DNA from: Elstera cyanobacteriorum
GTDB lineage: Bacteria > Pseudomonadota > Alphaproteobacteria > Elsterales > Elsteraceae
Length of the DNA stretch: 64,000 bases
Direction: 5' to 3'
NCBI RefSeq assembly: GCF_002251735.1
Contig: NZ_NOXS01000031.1
Location: 201,476 to 265,475 of the forward strand
Within the stretch, counting starts at the first letter, position 1. Each line of letters begins with the position of its first letter. The notes beneath the pieces are model-generated. The model was given only the letters and a program-made list of their open reading frames with translations. It searched no databases and was not told the DNA's origin. Made by a program: the position numbers and the translations under genes. This document shows positions 27,974-36,827 of the stretch, one piece after another.

Positions 27974-28947
27974 GCCGCCCCCCGCCGCAGGCTGGCGAAG
28001 GATCGGGCGATGCCGCGCTGGAAGACGATGAAGGCGAACAGCAAGCCGCCGACGGCGATCTTCGTCCACCAGGAATTCAAACTACCGTCGAAGGCAATCA
28101 GCGTCTGGATCACCCCTTGGATCAGCCCGCCGAACAAGGTGCCCAGCAAATAGCCGACCCCGCCGGTCAGCAGCGTCCCGCCGATGACGACGGCGGCGAT
28201 GGCGTCAAGCTCCACCCCCACCGCCGCCAGCGGATAGCCGGAGGCGGTATAGAGCGTGTAGAGAATCCCGGCGAGGCTGCTGTAAAAGCCGCTGAGCGCG
28301 TAAATCCCGATCACCGTGCGCCGTACCGGCACCCCCAGCAGCACCGCCGAGGTGCGGTCGCCGCCCAAAGCATAGACATTGCTGCCGAACCGGGTCCAAT
28401 GGGCGAGAATCAGGCCACCCGCCAGCGCCGCCAGCATGATCAGCGCGCCGACCGTCAGCCCGCCGCGCCCCGGCAATGGCACGCGCACCCCGGCCAGCAT
28501 GTCGATAAACGGGTGTTGGATGGCGATGGATTCCAGCGTTAACCCGAAGGCCAGCCCGCGCAGCAGGAACATCCCGGCCAGGGTGACGATGAAGGGCTGA
28601 ATATCGAAGGCTTCGATCAGCCAGCCCATCGCGGCCCCAAATGCGACGCCGAAGACCAGCGCCGCCCCGGCGGCGGCCAGCGGGTGCCAGCCCGCTTGCG
28701 TGACCAGCAGGGCAAAGCCGACGCCGACGAAGGCGATCATGGAGCCGACCGAGAGATCGATCCCGCCCGACAGGATGACGAAGGTCATGCCAATCGCCGC
28801 CGTGATCAGAAAAGCGTTATCGGTCAATAGATTGCCGAGCACCAGAGTGGAGGCAAAATTGCGGTACTGTACCATCCCCAGACCATAGAGCAGCAGAAAG
28901 ACAAGCAGAGTCGCGGCGAGCGGGATTAGGCGTTCGTTCTTAAGCAT
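27970..28947 (-). CDS. yjfF: Sugar ABC transporter permease (YjfF type)
   Basis: CUT2-family permease, 325 residues, with about 8-10 helices, e.g. LIPLAATLLVFLLLYGLGMV and the family motif TFVILSGGIDLSVGSMIAF. It pairs with the YtfT-type permease upstream, as in the E. coli galactofuranose importer. The gene starts 10 bases after the ytfT stop and overlaps galM. Confidence 0.85.
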   Translation of the reverse strand: MLKNERLIPLAATLLVFLLLYGLGMVQYRNFASTLVLGNLLTDNAFLITAAIGMTFVILSGGIDLSVGSMIAFVGVGFALLVTQAGWHPLAAAGAALVFGVAFGAAMGWLIEAFDIQPFIVTLAGMFLLRGLAFGLTLESIAIQHPFIDMLAGVRVPLPGRGGLTVGALIMLAALAGGLILAHWTRFGSNVYALGGDRTSAVLLGVPVRRTVIGIYALSGFYSSLAGILYTLYTASGYPLAAVGVELDAIAAVVIGGTLLTGGVGYLLGTLFGGLIQGVIQTLIAFDGSLNSWWTKIAVGGLLFAFIVFQRGIARSFASLRRGAA

Positions 28948-28957
28948 CTCCAGCCTC

Positions 28958-29944
28958 CTAGCGCCGGGCGAAACCGAGCAGGCCGAGGCGCGGCGATTGC
29001 AGGAACAGCACCAGCAAAATCACCACAGCTTTCACGACCAGCGTATATTGCGGCGGCAGGCCGCTGACCAAGATCGAGGTGGTCAGGCTTTGGATCACCA
29101 GCGCGCCGATCAGGGTGAGGCCGAGGGAGAAGCGCCCGCCGATCAAACTAGCGCCGCCGATGACCACGGCCAAAATCGCATCGAGTTCGAGCCACAGTCC
29201 GGCGTTATTAGCATCCGCCCCGCGAATGTCGGCGGTCAGGATAATGCCTGCCAGCGCCGAACAGAGACCGGAGAAGGCATAGGCCGCCAGCCGTACCCCG
29301 CGCGCTTCGATCCCGGCAAGGCGGCTGGCGGCGGCATTGCCGCCCACGGCTTCGAGAAACAGCCCGAGCGCGGTGCGCCGTAACAGCAACCCGGCGAGAA
29401 CGGCGAAAACCGCCAGCAGCCACACCCGCGACGGGATCCCCAGCAGATACCCGCTGCCGAGAAAATCCATGACCGCGCTATGGAAGGTGACGATCTGGCC
29501 GTCGGTAATCATCTGCGCAATGCCGCGCCCGGCCACCATCAGGATCAAGGTGGCGACGATGGGCTGGATTTCCAAAAACGCCACCAGGAACCCGTTCCAC
29601 AGGCCGCAAGCGACACCAACCATCAGCACAATCAGCAGAATTGCCGTGGGGGATAGATCACCCGCGCGTAATAAGACGGCGGCAACCGCGCCGCAAATCG
29701 CGATAATGGCGCCGACCGAGAGATCAATCCCGCCGGTGGCAATCACCACCGCCATGCCGAGGGCGACGAAACCCAGGGGGGCGGCGCGGTGAACAATATC
29801 CACCGTGCTGCCGAACAAATGGCCATCGACGATGCGTAAGGCAAAAAAGCCGGGCGACAGCACAAGATTGGCCGCCAAGATCAGCAGCAGCGCCGCTACC
29901 GGCAGCAACCAACGCCGGTTTTGCAACGAGAGTTTCGGGGTCAT
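28958..29944 (-). CDS. ytfT: Sugar ABC transporter permease (YtfT type)
   Basis: CUT2 permease of 328 residues, helix-rich, with MAVVIATGGIDLSVGAIIAI and the ATPase-docking region (GIEARGVRLAAYAFSGL) near residue 215. ATG 29944 overlaps the ytfR stop by 4 bases. Two permeases with one duplicated ATPase match the ytf arrangement; ribose or xylose importers usually have one permease, so this argues for the Ytf class. Confidence 0.85.
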   Translation of the reverse strand: MTPKLSLQNRRWLLPVAALLLILAANLVLSPGFFALRIVDGHLFGSTVDIVHRAAPLGFVALGMAVVIATGGIDLSVGAIIAICGAVAAVLLRAGDLSPTAILLIVLMVGVACGLWNGFLVAFLEIQPIVATLILMVAGRGIAQMITDGQIVTFHSAVMDFLGSGYLLGIPSRVWLLAVFAVLAGLLLRRTALGLFLEAVGGNAAASRLAGIEARGVRLAAYAFSGLCSALAGIILTADIRGADANNAGLWLELDAILAVVIGGASLIGGRFSLGLTLIGALVIQSLTTSILVSGLPPQYTLVVKAVVILLVLFLQSPRLGLLGFARR

Positions 29945-31440
29945 TGGGCGATAGCCTCGATAATTCCGGCTTCCGTCACCCCCGCGCCGGTCAGTTCGGC
30001 AACGCGGCGGCGGTCGCGCAGCACGACAACCCGGTCGGCCACGGCGGTGATTTCCTCAAGTTCGGAGGAAACGAGCAGTAGGGCCATCCCCTCCGCACAG
30101 AGTTTGCGGATGAGCGTCATGATTTCGGCGTGGGCGCCGACATCAATGCCGCGCGTCGGCTCGTCGAGCAGCAACAGCTTGGGGTGTGTGATCAGCCAAC
30201 GGGCCAGAATGACCTTCTGTTGATTGCCGCCGCTGAGCTGCCCCACCGGCTTTTCGCCATCGGGGGTGCGGATGCCGAGCGCGTCGATCATCTCCGCCGC
30301 AATCGCCTGCTGGGTCGCGTGGGGCACGCGCTTCAGCCAACCTTGGCGGGCTTGCAGGGCCAGAATGATATTTTCGCGCACCGATAGGTCGGCAACGATA
30401 CCGTGGTGCTTGCGGTCTTCCGGGCAGAAGGCGAAGCCGTGGCGGATCGCTTGGCGGGGGGAGCGGATATCGACCGCCGCCCCGTCCAGCAGCACGCGCC
30501 CCCGGTCGCGGCGGGCAGCGCCAAACAGCAGTTCCACCGTTTCTGACCGACCCGACCCGAGCAACCCGGCCAAGCCGACCACTTCCCCGGCGTGAACGCT
30601 GAGATCGACACTCTCCAGCATATGCCGTTTGCCGATGCCTTCGGCCACCAGACGCGGCGGGCCGTCCGGCGCCTTCGCCTCCGCACTGCGATGAGCGGTC
30701 ACGGCGTCGACATGCTGGCCCAGCATCCATTGCACCAGCTCGCGCCGGGGCAGATCGGCGGCACGGGCGGTGCCGACGCGCTTACCGTTGCGCAAAACTG
30801 TGATGCGGTCGGACAGCGCATAGACCTGATCAAGAAAATGGGTGACGAAGACGATAGCGATGCCGCGCGCCTTCAGGCGGCGCAGCAGATCGAACAGCAC
30901 CTCGACCTCATGGGTATCGAGGCTGGCGGTCGGCTCGTCCAGAATCAGGATTTTCACATCCCCGGCGAGTGCGCGGGCAATGGCGACCATCTGTTGAATG
31001 GCGATGGAGTACGACCCTAGCAACCGCCCGACATCAAGCGACAGGCCGAGCGGCTTGAGCAGCGCTTCCGCCTCCGCCCGCGCGGCGCCCCAGCGGATCA
31101 ACCCCAAGCGGCGCGGTTGGCGCCCGAGGGTGAGGTTTTCGGCAACCGTCAGCGTCGGCACCAGGTTCACTTCCTGATAAACCGTGCTAATGCCCAGCGC
31201 CTGCGCGTCCTGCGGGCTGCGCGGGTTGATCTCGGCGCCGTCCAGGCGCATCGCGCCGCCATTGCGGCGATAGAGACCGGTGAGAACCTTGATCAGCGTC
31301 GATTTTCCAGCGCCATTTTCCCCGAGCAAGGCATGCACTTCGCCGGGGTAAAGGTCGAAATCGACGCCATCGAGGGCCAAGACCCCCGGAAAACGCTTGG
31401 TAATACCCGTTAGGGTCAGTACGGGCGGCAGCGATGTCAT
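29941..31440 (-). CDS. ytfR: Sugar ABC transporter ATP-binding protein, tandem ATPase (YtfR type)
   Basis: 499-residue CUT2 ATPase with two ABC domains. The first carries Walker A GENGAGKSTLIKVLTG and Walker B ILILDEPTASLD; the second carries the degenerate Walker A LAGLLGSGRSETVELLFG and signature LSGGNQQKVILARWL. That combination is typical of MglA/RbsA/YtfR. The gene follows a hairpin that separates it from ytfQ. Confidence 0.9.
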   Translation of the reverse strand: MTSLPPVLTLTGITKRFPGVLALDGVDFDLYPGEVHALLGENGAGKSTLIKVLTGLYRRNGGAMRLDGAEINPRSPQDAQALGISTVYQEVNLVPTLTVAENLTLGRQPRRLGLIRWGAARAEAEALLKPLGLSLDVGRLLGSYSIAIQQMVAIARALAGDVKILILDEPTASLDTHEVEVLFDLLRRLKARGIAIVFVTHFLDQVYALSDRITVLRNGKRVGTARAADLPRRELVQWMLGQHVDAVTAHRSAEAKAPDGPPRLVAEGIGKRHMLESVDLSVHAGEVVGLAGLLGSGRSETVELLFGAARRDRGRVLLDGAAVDIRSPRQAIRHGFAFCPEDRKHHGIVADLSVRENIILALQARQGWLKRVPHATQQAIAAEMIDALGIRTPDGEKPVGQLSGGNQQKVILARWLITHPKLLLLDEPTRGIDVGAHAEIMTLIRKLCAEGMALLLVSSELEEITAVADRVVVLRDRRRVAELTGAGVTEAGIIEAIAQ

Positions 31441-31465
31441 AGCAGCCCCTTCGTCATAAAACGCG

Positions 31466-31505
31466 AAAAAGGGGCCGGGCGGTCGATTAGAAACCGGCCC
31501 GACCC
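31466..31505 (-). terminator. GC-rich stem-loop with T-tract between ytfQ and ytfR
   Basis: On the minus strand an imperfect GC-rich stem (GGGCCGGT...ACCGCCCGGCCCC) is followed by TTTTTC, 14-50 bases after the ytfQ stop. Like the smoE-smoF hairpin it is probably a partial terminator that raises binding-protein yield relative to the membrane genes. The stem has internal mismatches, so strength is uncertain. Confidence 0.55.
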
Positions 31506-31518
31506 CAGGGGGAGCCGA

Positions 31519-32466
31519 TTACTGGGCGCTGCGGCGCTTATACTCGTCCGCCGCCGTATCCGGCAGATAGAGCGGGCCTTGGGCCTTGATCCACTTCGCG
31601 ACGGGCTTGCCCGCCTTGGCGGCGTCAATCGCATCGAAGGCCGGGCCGCCGAGATGCGGGTTCAACTCGATGGTGGCGTTGGTATCGCCATCGGCCATCG
31701 CTTTGAAGATATCCGGCACGGCGTCGATAGAGATGATCGACAGATCCTTGCCCGGCTTCAGCCCGGCTTCCTTGATCGCCTGAATGGCGCCGAGGGCCAT
31801 ATCGTCGTTATGGGCATAAACGGCGCAGAGGGCCTTACCGCCGTCTTCGGCCTTCAGGAAGCTTTCCATTACTTGCTTACCGCCAGAGCGGGTGAAATCG
31901 CCGCTTTGCGACCGGGCCTGTTCCATGCGCGGGAACAGTTTCACCACGTCTTCGAAGCCCTTCTTGCGGTCAATTGCGGCGCTGGAGCCAACGGTGCCCT
32001 GAAGTTCCACATAGCGGCACTTGCCGCTGGTGCGGGTTGCCAGCCAAGCCGCGGCCAAGCGGCCTTCTTCCACGAAATCCGACGCGACCTTGGTCAGATA
32101 GAGCGATTCGTCGGCGACTTTCACACCGCGATCGACCAGAACCACCGGGATTTTGGCGTCTTTGGCTTCCTTCAGCACTTGATCCCAGCCGGTTTCGACC
32201 ACCGGGGCCAGCAGAATGCCGTCGACACCCTGGGCGATGAAACTGCGCAGCGCCTTAATCTGATTTTCCTGCTTCTGCTGCGCATCGGAAAATTTCAGGT
32301 CGATCCCGCGCTTCTTGGCTTCGGCCTTGATCGATTCGGTTTCCGACGTGCGCCAGCCGCTTTCTGACCCGATCTGCGAAAAGCCGATGGTGAGGGCGCT
32401 GGCACCGGTCGAGAGCACGGCGAGCGAGGCACCGACCAGCAGCGCCGAAATTTTGGTCCGCGTCAT
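31519..32466 (-). CDS. ytfQ: Periplasmic sugar-binding protein, galactofuranose type (YtfQ)
   Basis: Family 2 (CUT2) binding protein, 315 residues with signal peptide ending STGASA near residue 24. The mature start LTIGFSQIGSESGWRTSETE is characteristic of YtfQ, as are APVVETGWDQVL, VLVDRGVKV and AHNDDMALGAIQAIKEAG. YtfQ of E. coli binds galactofuranose; here the ligand is inferred from family and galM. First gene of ytfQ-hairpin-ytfR-ytfT-yjfF-galM. No regulator gene is adjacent. Confidence 0.9.
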   Translation of the reverse strand: MTRTKISALLVGASLAVLSTGASALTIGFSQIGSESGWRTSETESIKAEAKKRGIDLKFSDAQQKQENQIKALRSFIAQGVDGILLAPVVETGWDQVLKEAKDAKIPVVLVDRGVKVADESLYLTKVASDFVEEGRLAAAWLATRTSGKCRYVELQGTVGSSAAIDRKKGFEDVVKLFPRMEQARSQSGDFTRSGGKQVMESFLKAEDGGKALCAVYAHNDDMALGAIQAIKEAGLKPGKDLSIISIDAVPDIFKAMADGDTNATIELNPHLGGPAFDAIDAAKAGKPVAKWIKAQGPLYLPDTAADEYKRRSAQ

Positions 32467-32515
32467 GACATTTCCTTCCTTGGGTCACAGTTTTTTTGGG
32501 TGCAACAATCCTCCG

Positions 32516-32534
32516 CCGATCTGATGTTGATCGG
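32516..32534. promoter_or_regulatory. Inverted repeat upstream of ytfQ
   Basis: CCGATC-TGATGTT-GATCGG, a perfect 6-bp arm repeat with 7-base spacer, 50-68 bases upstream of the ytfQ ATG. It may be the operator of an unlinked sugar regulator. Confidence 0.35.
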
Positions 32535-32844
32535 TGGGGCGTTTTGGGGAATTTTGGGGCAGTACAAGCCTGTTCCGCCCAAACAAAGGATTTGGGCCGG
32601 TCAGGATTAGAACTGTCTCTGGGACGACGATTGGCGCTTAGGCCATCGTCCTATTGCTCTGCATTCTGTCGTTCCTCCGCCTTTCACTGCCGCGTTTTCC
32701 GCTGGTCAGATTTATTTTTAAGGACGAATTAAACGATAAGCAGGTGCGGGGAGGGCGTCCAATACCATTTTCAGAATTAACCATATCGGGTTTGGCATGG
32801 TTAATAGATTTACGATTATAAACCTGCTATGGGCCGCGCCGATA

Positions 32845-32867
32845 GGGGGCCGGTTTGCGCGGCCCCC
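32845..32867 (-). terminator. Stem-loop after the E1 gene
   Basis: GGGGGCC / GGCCCCC stem with a 9-base loop, 22 bases after the E1 stop on the minus strand. No T-tract follows, so it may protect the mRNA end or end transcription only weakly. Confidence 0.5.
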
Positions 32868-32888
32868 CGCTTGATCGCTTGACGTGGA

Positions 32889-35243
32889 TCAGGAAATCGG
32901 CGCGCCGGGCGTCAGGCTAGACACCGCCCGGACGATGCCCGCCGTATCGATGCCGAAGTGGCGATAGAGGTCGCCGATGGTCCCGGTTTGGCCGAAATGA
33001 TCGACGCCGAGCGCGATCGTGCGATGCCCAAGCACCCCGCCTAACCAAGCCAGCGTCGCCGGATGACCGTCGAGAACAGTGACGATCCGGCAGTGCCGGG
33101 GAAGCGGGGCGAGCAGGCGTTCAACGGCGCAGTCCGCCGTCTGGCCCGCTTGGCGAAGCTGTTGGGCGCCCAGCCAGCCCGCGTGCAGCCGGTCGGCGGA
33201 GGTGATGGCGAGCAGGCCGACGTCCCGGCGCTTTTGCGCAATCTGGGCGGCGGCGGCAATCGCTTCTGGCGCGACGGCCCCCTGATAAGCGATCACGGTT
33301 TCACAGTTCGGCCCTGGCGGGCGCAACCAATAGCCGCCCGCCAGCACCCCATCGCGGAACCCAGCTTCCGGCAGCGGCGGCTGTTCCAGCGGGCGGGTGG
33401 TGAGGCGCAGATAGACGGCGCTGCCTTTATCGTCGGCCAGACCGGTGCGTGGGTCGCGGGCGGGGCCGCCGTCCCGCTGCATGAAATCGAAGCTCCAGGC
33501 CATGATCGCCGCCAGTTCGGCGGCGAAGGCCGGTTCGAAGGCGGCGAGACCATCCTGCGACAGGCCGATCAGCGGCGTATTGATCGATTGATGCGCCCCG
33601 CCCTCCGGTGCCAACGTTACGCCGGAGGGGGTGCCGACGATCATAAAGCGGGCATCCTGGTAGCAGGCATAGGTCAGCGCATCGAGACCCCGGCAGACGA
33701 AGGGATCGTAAACCGTGCCGATGGGCAGCAGCCGTTTGCCGAACAGCGATTCGGTCAATCCTGCCGCGCCGAGGTGCAGGAAGAGGTTCATTTCCGCGAT
33801 GCCGAGTTCGATGTGCTGCCCGGCGGGGGAGAAGTCCCATTTGGCGGTGGAGGGAATTTTCTGCGTGCGAAACAGGTCGGCCTTATCATGCCGCGCCCAG
33901 AGTTTGCGCCGATTGACCCAGGGCCCAAGGCCGGTGGTACCCGTCACGTCGGGGGAGGTGGTCACGATCCGTTCGGCGAGGGGGGAGGCGTCGCGCCCAA
34001 TGTCGTCCAGCAGGCGGCTAAAGGCCATCTGGGTCGAAATCTCTTTCGCTGCCGGGGCGGCGAGCGCCGGAACCGGGATGCGTGCATCGGTCAGGCGGCG
34101 GGGGCCAGCGGCGAAAAACGGTACCTGCGCTAGAAAGGCCCGCAGGCCATCGGGATCGGCGACGCCGGCGAGGGGGGCCCACTCCTGGCCAACCGGCACC
34201 CCCATATGGGTTTGCCAGTCGCGCATTTGCTCCGGCGTCATCAGACCGCCGTGATTATCCTTATGGCCCGCAATCGGCGTATTCCAGCCTTTGATCGTAT
34301 AGGCTAGGAAGCAGACGGGCCGGTCATGGGTGATGCTGGCGAAAACTTCGGCCAGGGTTTCGACGCAGTTACCGCCGAGATTTTCCATCAGCGCCGCCAG
34401 ATCGGCGTCGCTGCGCCGATCGATCAGCGCGGTTACCGCCCCTTGATCGCCAAGGTCGCTCATCAAATGCTCGCGCCAAACGGCGCCGCCGCGATAGGTG
34501 AGGGCGGCATATAGATCGTTCGGGCAAGCGTCGATCCAGGCGCGCAACTGTTCGCCGCCGGGTTCGGCAAAGGCGGCGCGTTGCAGGGCGCCATATTTGA
34601 CGCGCACCACGTCCCAGCCGAAGGCTTCGAAAATCCGTTCGATGCGGGCCCACAGCCCTTCGTGGACGACGCCATCCAGCGACTGGCGGTTATAATCGAT
34701 GATCCACCAAACATTGCGCAAATCGTGCTTCCAGCCTTCCTGCAAGCATTCATGCACATTGCCTTCATCGACCTCGGCATCGCCCATTAAGGCGATCATC
34801 CGCCCCGGCTTAATGTCGGCGCCCCAGGGTTTGCTGGCGATATAATCCTGAAGGATCGAAGCAAAACTGGTGATGGCGACGCCGAGACCGACGGAACCGG
34901 TGGAAAAATCCACGTCATCGGTATCCTTCGTGCGGCTGGGGTAGCTTTGCACCCCGCCATAGCCGCGGAAGTTCTTCAGTTTTTCGACGTCCAGCCGCCC
35001 CATGAGATACTGCATAGCGTGGAAGACCGGCCCCGCGTGGGGCTTGACGGCCACCCTGTCTTCCGGGCGCAGCGCCGAGAAATACAGCGCGGTGAGGATC
35101 GAGACCATCGAGGCCGAGGAGGCCTGATGCCCGCCGATCTTAATACCGTCCTGCTTCGGGCGCAGGTGATTGGCGTGATGGATCATCCAATGCGACAGCC
35201 ACTGCAAGCGGCGTTCGACGATTTTTAAGGGCGATGGCGTCAT
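32889..35243 (-). CDS. Homodimeric 2-oxoacid dehydrogenase E1 (AceE/MdeB-like), thiamine diphosphate dependent
   Basis: 784-residue transketolase-fold protein. The ThDP motif begins GDAEVDEGN (about residue 152) and ends about 30 residues later at DYNRQS. It contains GVQSYPSR, KGWNTPIAGHKDNHGG and the second-half GIAEMNLFLHLGAAGL. It lines up with homodimeric pyruvate dehydrogenase E1 but is shorter than AceE (about 890) and stands without E2/E3 genes. The divergent Lrp-type regulator recalls Pseudomonas mdeR-mdeB, where MdeB acts on 2-oxobutyrate from methionine; no methionine gamma-lyase gene is adjacent. The substrate could be 2-oxobutyrate, pyruvate or a branched 2-oxoacid. Confidence 0.8.
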   Translation of the reverse strand: MTPSPLKIVERRLQWLSHWMIHHANHLRPKQDGIKIGGHQASSASMVSILTALYFSALRPEDRVAVKPHAGPVFHAMQYLMGRLDVEKLKNFRGYGGVQSYPSRTKDTDDVDFSTGSVGLGVAITSFASILQDYIASKPWGADIKPGRMIALMGDAEVDEGNVHECLQEGWKHDLRNVWWIIDYNRQSLDGVVHEGLWARIERIFEAFGWDVVRVKYGALQRAAFAEPGGEQLRAWIDACPNDLYAALTYRGGAVWREHLMSDLGDQGAVTALIDRRSDADLAALMENLGGNCVETLAEVFASITHDRPVCFLAYTIKGWNTPIAGHKDNHGGLMTPEQMRDWQTHMGVPVGQEWAPLAGVADPDGLRAFLAQVPFFAAGPRRLTDARIPVPALAAPAAKEISTQMAFSRLLDDIGRDASPLAERIVTTSPDVTGTTGLGPWVNRRKLWARHDKADLFRTQKIPSTAKWDFSPAGQHIELGIAEMNLFLHLGAAGLTESLFGKRLLPIGTVYDPFVCRGLDALTYACYQDARFMIVGTPSGVTLAPEGGAHQSINTPLIGLSQDGLAAFEPAFAAELAAIMAWSFDFMQRDGGPARDPRTGLADDKGSAVYLRLTTRPLEQPPLPEAGFRDGVLAGGYWLRPPGPNCETVIAYQGAVAPEAIAAAAQIAQKRRDVGLLAITSADRLHAGWLGAQQLRQAGQTADCAVERLLAPLPRHCRIVTVLDGHPATLAWLGGVLGHRTIALGVDHFGQTGTIGDLYRHFGIDTAGIVRAVSSLTPGAPIS

Positions 35244-35308
35244 GGCGGCTTCCTCGGTTTTCTCTCTCCAGCATGCCCCGAAGCGCCCCAGCGTGTCCTT
35301 GCAAAGAC

Positions 35309-35321
35309 GGCTTAAAAAGCC
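35309..35321. promoter_or_regulatory. Palindrome in the E1/Lrp divergent region
   Basis: GGCTT-AAA-AAGCC, a 5-base arm palindrome between the divergent E1 gene and the Lrp gene. Lrp-family regulators often bind such AT-centred palindromes and control a divergent neighbour; a plausible but unproved operator. Confidence 0.4.
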
Positions 35322-35362
35322 CTAGGATTAAGAGGAAAACGCTCTAATATGGTTCATAGTCA

Positions 35363-35830
35363 GTGGAAAACCCTAAGTTTGATAGTTTTGACGTGAAAAT
35401 CCTCCGCGCGTTGCGCGACGATGGCCGTATGTCCATTCAAGACCTCAGCGAGCAGATCGGCCTAAGTCCAACCCCGGTGGCGCGCCGGGTAAAGCAGTTG
35501 GAGGCGGCGGGGGTAATCACCGGCTATTCGGCCCTGTTGGACGAAGCCGCCCTCGGCTATTCGGTGTCGGTCTTTGTGTCCGTCAAACTCGACCGTCAGG
35601 TGGATCAGGCCTTGGCGCAGTTCGAAGCGGCGGTACGGGCCTTTCCCGAGGTGGTCGATTGTTGGTTGATGACCGGCAACCGCGATTATTTGCTGCGGAT
35701 CGTGACCGAGAATCTGGCCGGGTTCGAACGGTTTTTAACCTCGGATCTGACCCGGCTGGCCTGCGTCTCCAGTATCGAAAGCTCCATCCCGCTGCGGCGG
35801 GTTAAGGCTGGGACGTCCCGCGCGCCTTAG
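35363..35830 (+). CDS. Lrp/AsnC-family transcriptional regulator
   Basis: 155 residues from GTG 35363; no in-frame ATG with a ribosome site was found. The winged helix-turn-helix SIQDLSEQIGLSPTPVARRV (residues about 25-44) is followed by the ligand-binding RAM domain (VFVSVKLDRQVDQALAQFE, DCWLMTGNRDYLLRIVTE). Such regulators respond to amino acids. Divergent from the E1 gene, it probably activates that gene when its amino acid is present. Confidence 0.9.
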   Translation: MENPKFDSFDVKILRALRDDGRMSIQDLSEQIGLSPTPVARRVKQLEAAGVITGYSALLDEAALGYSVSVFVSVKLDRQVDQALAQFEAAVRAFPEVVDCWLMTGNRDYLLRIVTENLAGFERFLTSDLTRLACVSSIESSIPLRRVKAGTSRAP

Positions 35831-35884
35831 CCGATGTGTCGAAACTATGTCTGGCTGGCCTAGGCTTTGCATCGTTGGGAAAAC

Positions 35885-35904
35885 GCGGGGCAGTAGCGCC
35901 CCGC
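35885..35904 (+). terminator. Stem-loop after the Lrp gene
   Basis: GCGGGGC-AGTAGC-GCCCCGC, a 7-bp GC stem 54 bases after the Lrp stop and 55 bases before the amino-acid binding-protein start. It lacks a T-tract, so termination efficiency is uncertain. Confidence 0.5.
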
Positions 35905-35959
35905 CGGGCCTTCCGGGGGCGGACCGGGGGTTCTGACGTTTTCCCCGGTGGAGTGGCCG

Positions 35960-36772
35960 ATGAGTGTTTCGAAGCGCGTTTTCCTCAAGGGTATGGTGGC
36001 CGGGGTTGGCCTGATCGCCGGGGTTCTGGTGGCTGGGACGGCTGGTGCACAGTCGTTGCTGGAGACGATCACCAAGACGAAAACGATCAAGATCGCCGTG
36101 CCGACCGATTATCCGCCCTATGGGTTCGTCGGCCTCGACCTGAAGCCCCAGGGCCTCGATATTGCTGTGGCAGAACTGATTGCTGAAAAATTAGGCGTTA
36201 AGCTCGAAACCGTTCCGGTGACCAGCGCCAACCGCATCCCCTACGTCCAGACCAAGCAGGTCGATCTCGTCATCTCGACCCTTGGTAAGAACGAGGAGCG
36301 GATGAAGGTGATCGATTTCACCCATGCCTATGCGCCGTTCTTCCAGGCAGTCTTTGGCCCCAAATCGCTGTCGATCAAGAGCTTCGACGATCTCGGTGGT
36401 AAGACCATCGCCGTCGCCAAGGGGGCGATGGAGGAGCAGGAGTTGGTCAAGGTCGGCCCGGCGTCGATGGATTTCAAACGCTATGAAGATCAGGCCGCCG
36501 CCTCGGCCGCCTATGTCGCTGGGCAAACCCAGGTGATCGCCACCAGCATTTCGAACGCCGGGCTAATTGCGCAGAAAAACCCGCAATTGGGGTCGGAATA
36601 TAAGCTGCTGATCAAGGATAGCCCCTGCTACATCGGCGTCGCCAAGGGTGAAGACGCGCTGCGCGCCAAAGTGAACGAGATTATTCTGGCGGCCAAGGCC
36701 GACGGCACGCTCGAAAAACTCTCCCAGAAGTGGTTGGGCCGTCCGGCGGGCGATCTGCCCCTGTCGAACTAA
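35960..36772 (+). CDS. Polar amino-acid ABC transporter periplasmic binding protein
   Basis: Family 3 solute-binding protein of 270 residues from ATG 35960, with GGTGGAG 7 bases upstream; the GTG at 35948 is an alternative. A signal peptide (KGMVAGVGLIAGVLVAGTAGAQS) precedes TKTIKIAVPTDYPPYGFVG, the amino-acid-binding start. Family signature LDIAVAELIAEKLGV and the ISTLGKNEERMKVIDFTHAY segment are present. Such proteins bind His, Glu, Gln or a related amino acid; ligand not resolved. A strong hairpin follows before the permease genes. Confidence 0.88.
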   Translation: MSVSKRVFLKGMVAGVGLIAGVLVAGTAGAQSLLETITKTKTIKIAVPTDYPPYGFVGLDLKPQGLDIAVAELIAEKLGVKLETVPVTSANRIPYVQTKQVDLVISTLGKNEERMKVIDFTHAYAPFFQAVFGPKSLSIKSFDDLGGKTIAVAKGAMEEQELVKVGPASMDFKRYEDQAAASAAYVAGQTQVIATSISNAGLIAQKNPQLGSEYKLLIKDSPCYIGVAKGEDALRAKVNEIILAAKADGTLEKLSQKWLGRPAGDLPLSN

Positions 36773-36781
36773 CGCGATCCT

Positions 36782-36803
36782 GCCGGGGGCCATTGCCCCC
36801 GGC
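36782..36803 (+). terminator. Stem-loop between the amino-acid binding protein and permease genes
   Basis: GCCGGGGGC-CATT-GCCCCCGGC, a perfect 9-bp stem with 4-base loop and no T-tract, 10 bases after the stop. Probably stabilises the upstream mRNA end or slows transcription. Confidence 0.6.
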
Positions 36804-36827
36804 CTATCCGGTTCGGCGGGAGGGTGA

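Larger units (their letters stand above)
32467..32888. other. Intergenic region upstream of ytfQ
   Basis: 422 bases without a convincing gene. It holds an inverted repeat near ytfQ (32516-32534), an AT-rich patch (about 32700-32830) and a stem-loop after the E1 gene (32845-32867). A 78-codon plus-strand frame (32496-32732) has no ribosome site and unusual composition, so I do not call it a gene. The ytfQ promoter must lie here but its boxes are not clear. Confidence 0.5.

Noticed and set aside
32496-32732. 78-codon plus-strand reading frame upstream of ytfQ
   Set aside because: No ribosome site, odd composition with many Arg/Cys and overlap with probable control sequences; treated as chance.
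33063-34133. Long plus-strand reading frame opposite the E1 gene
   Set aside because: Shadow frame; it has Gly/Arg-rich composition without domain motifs.
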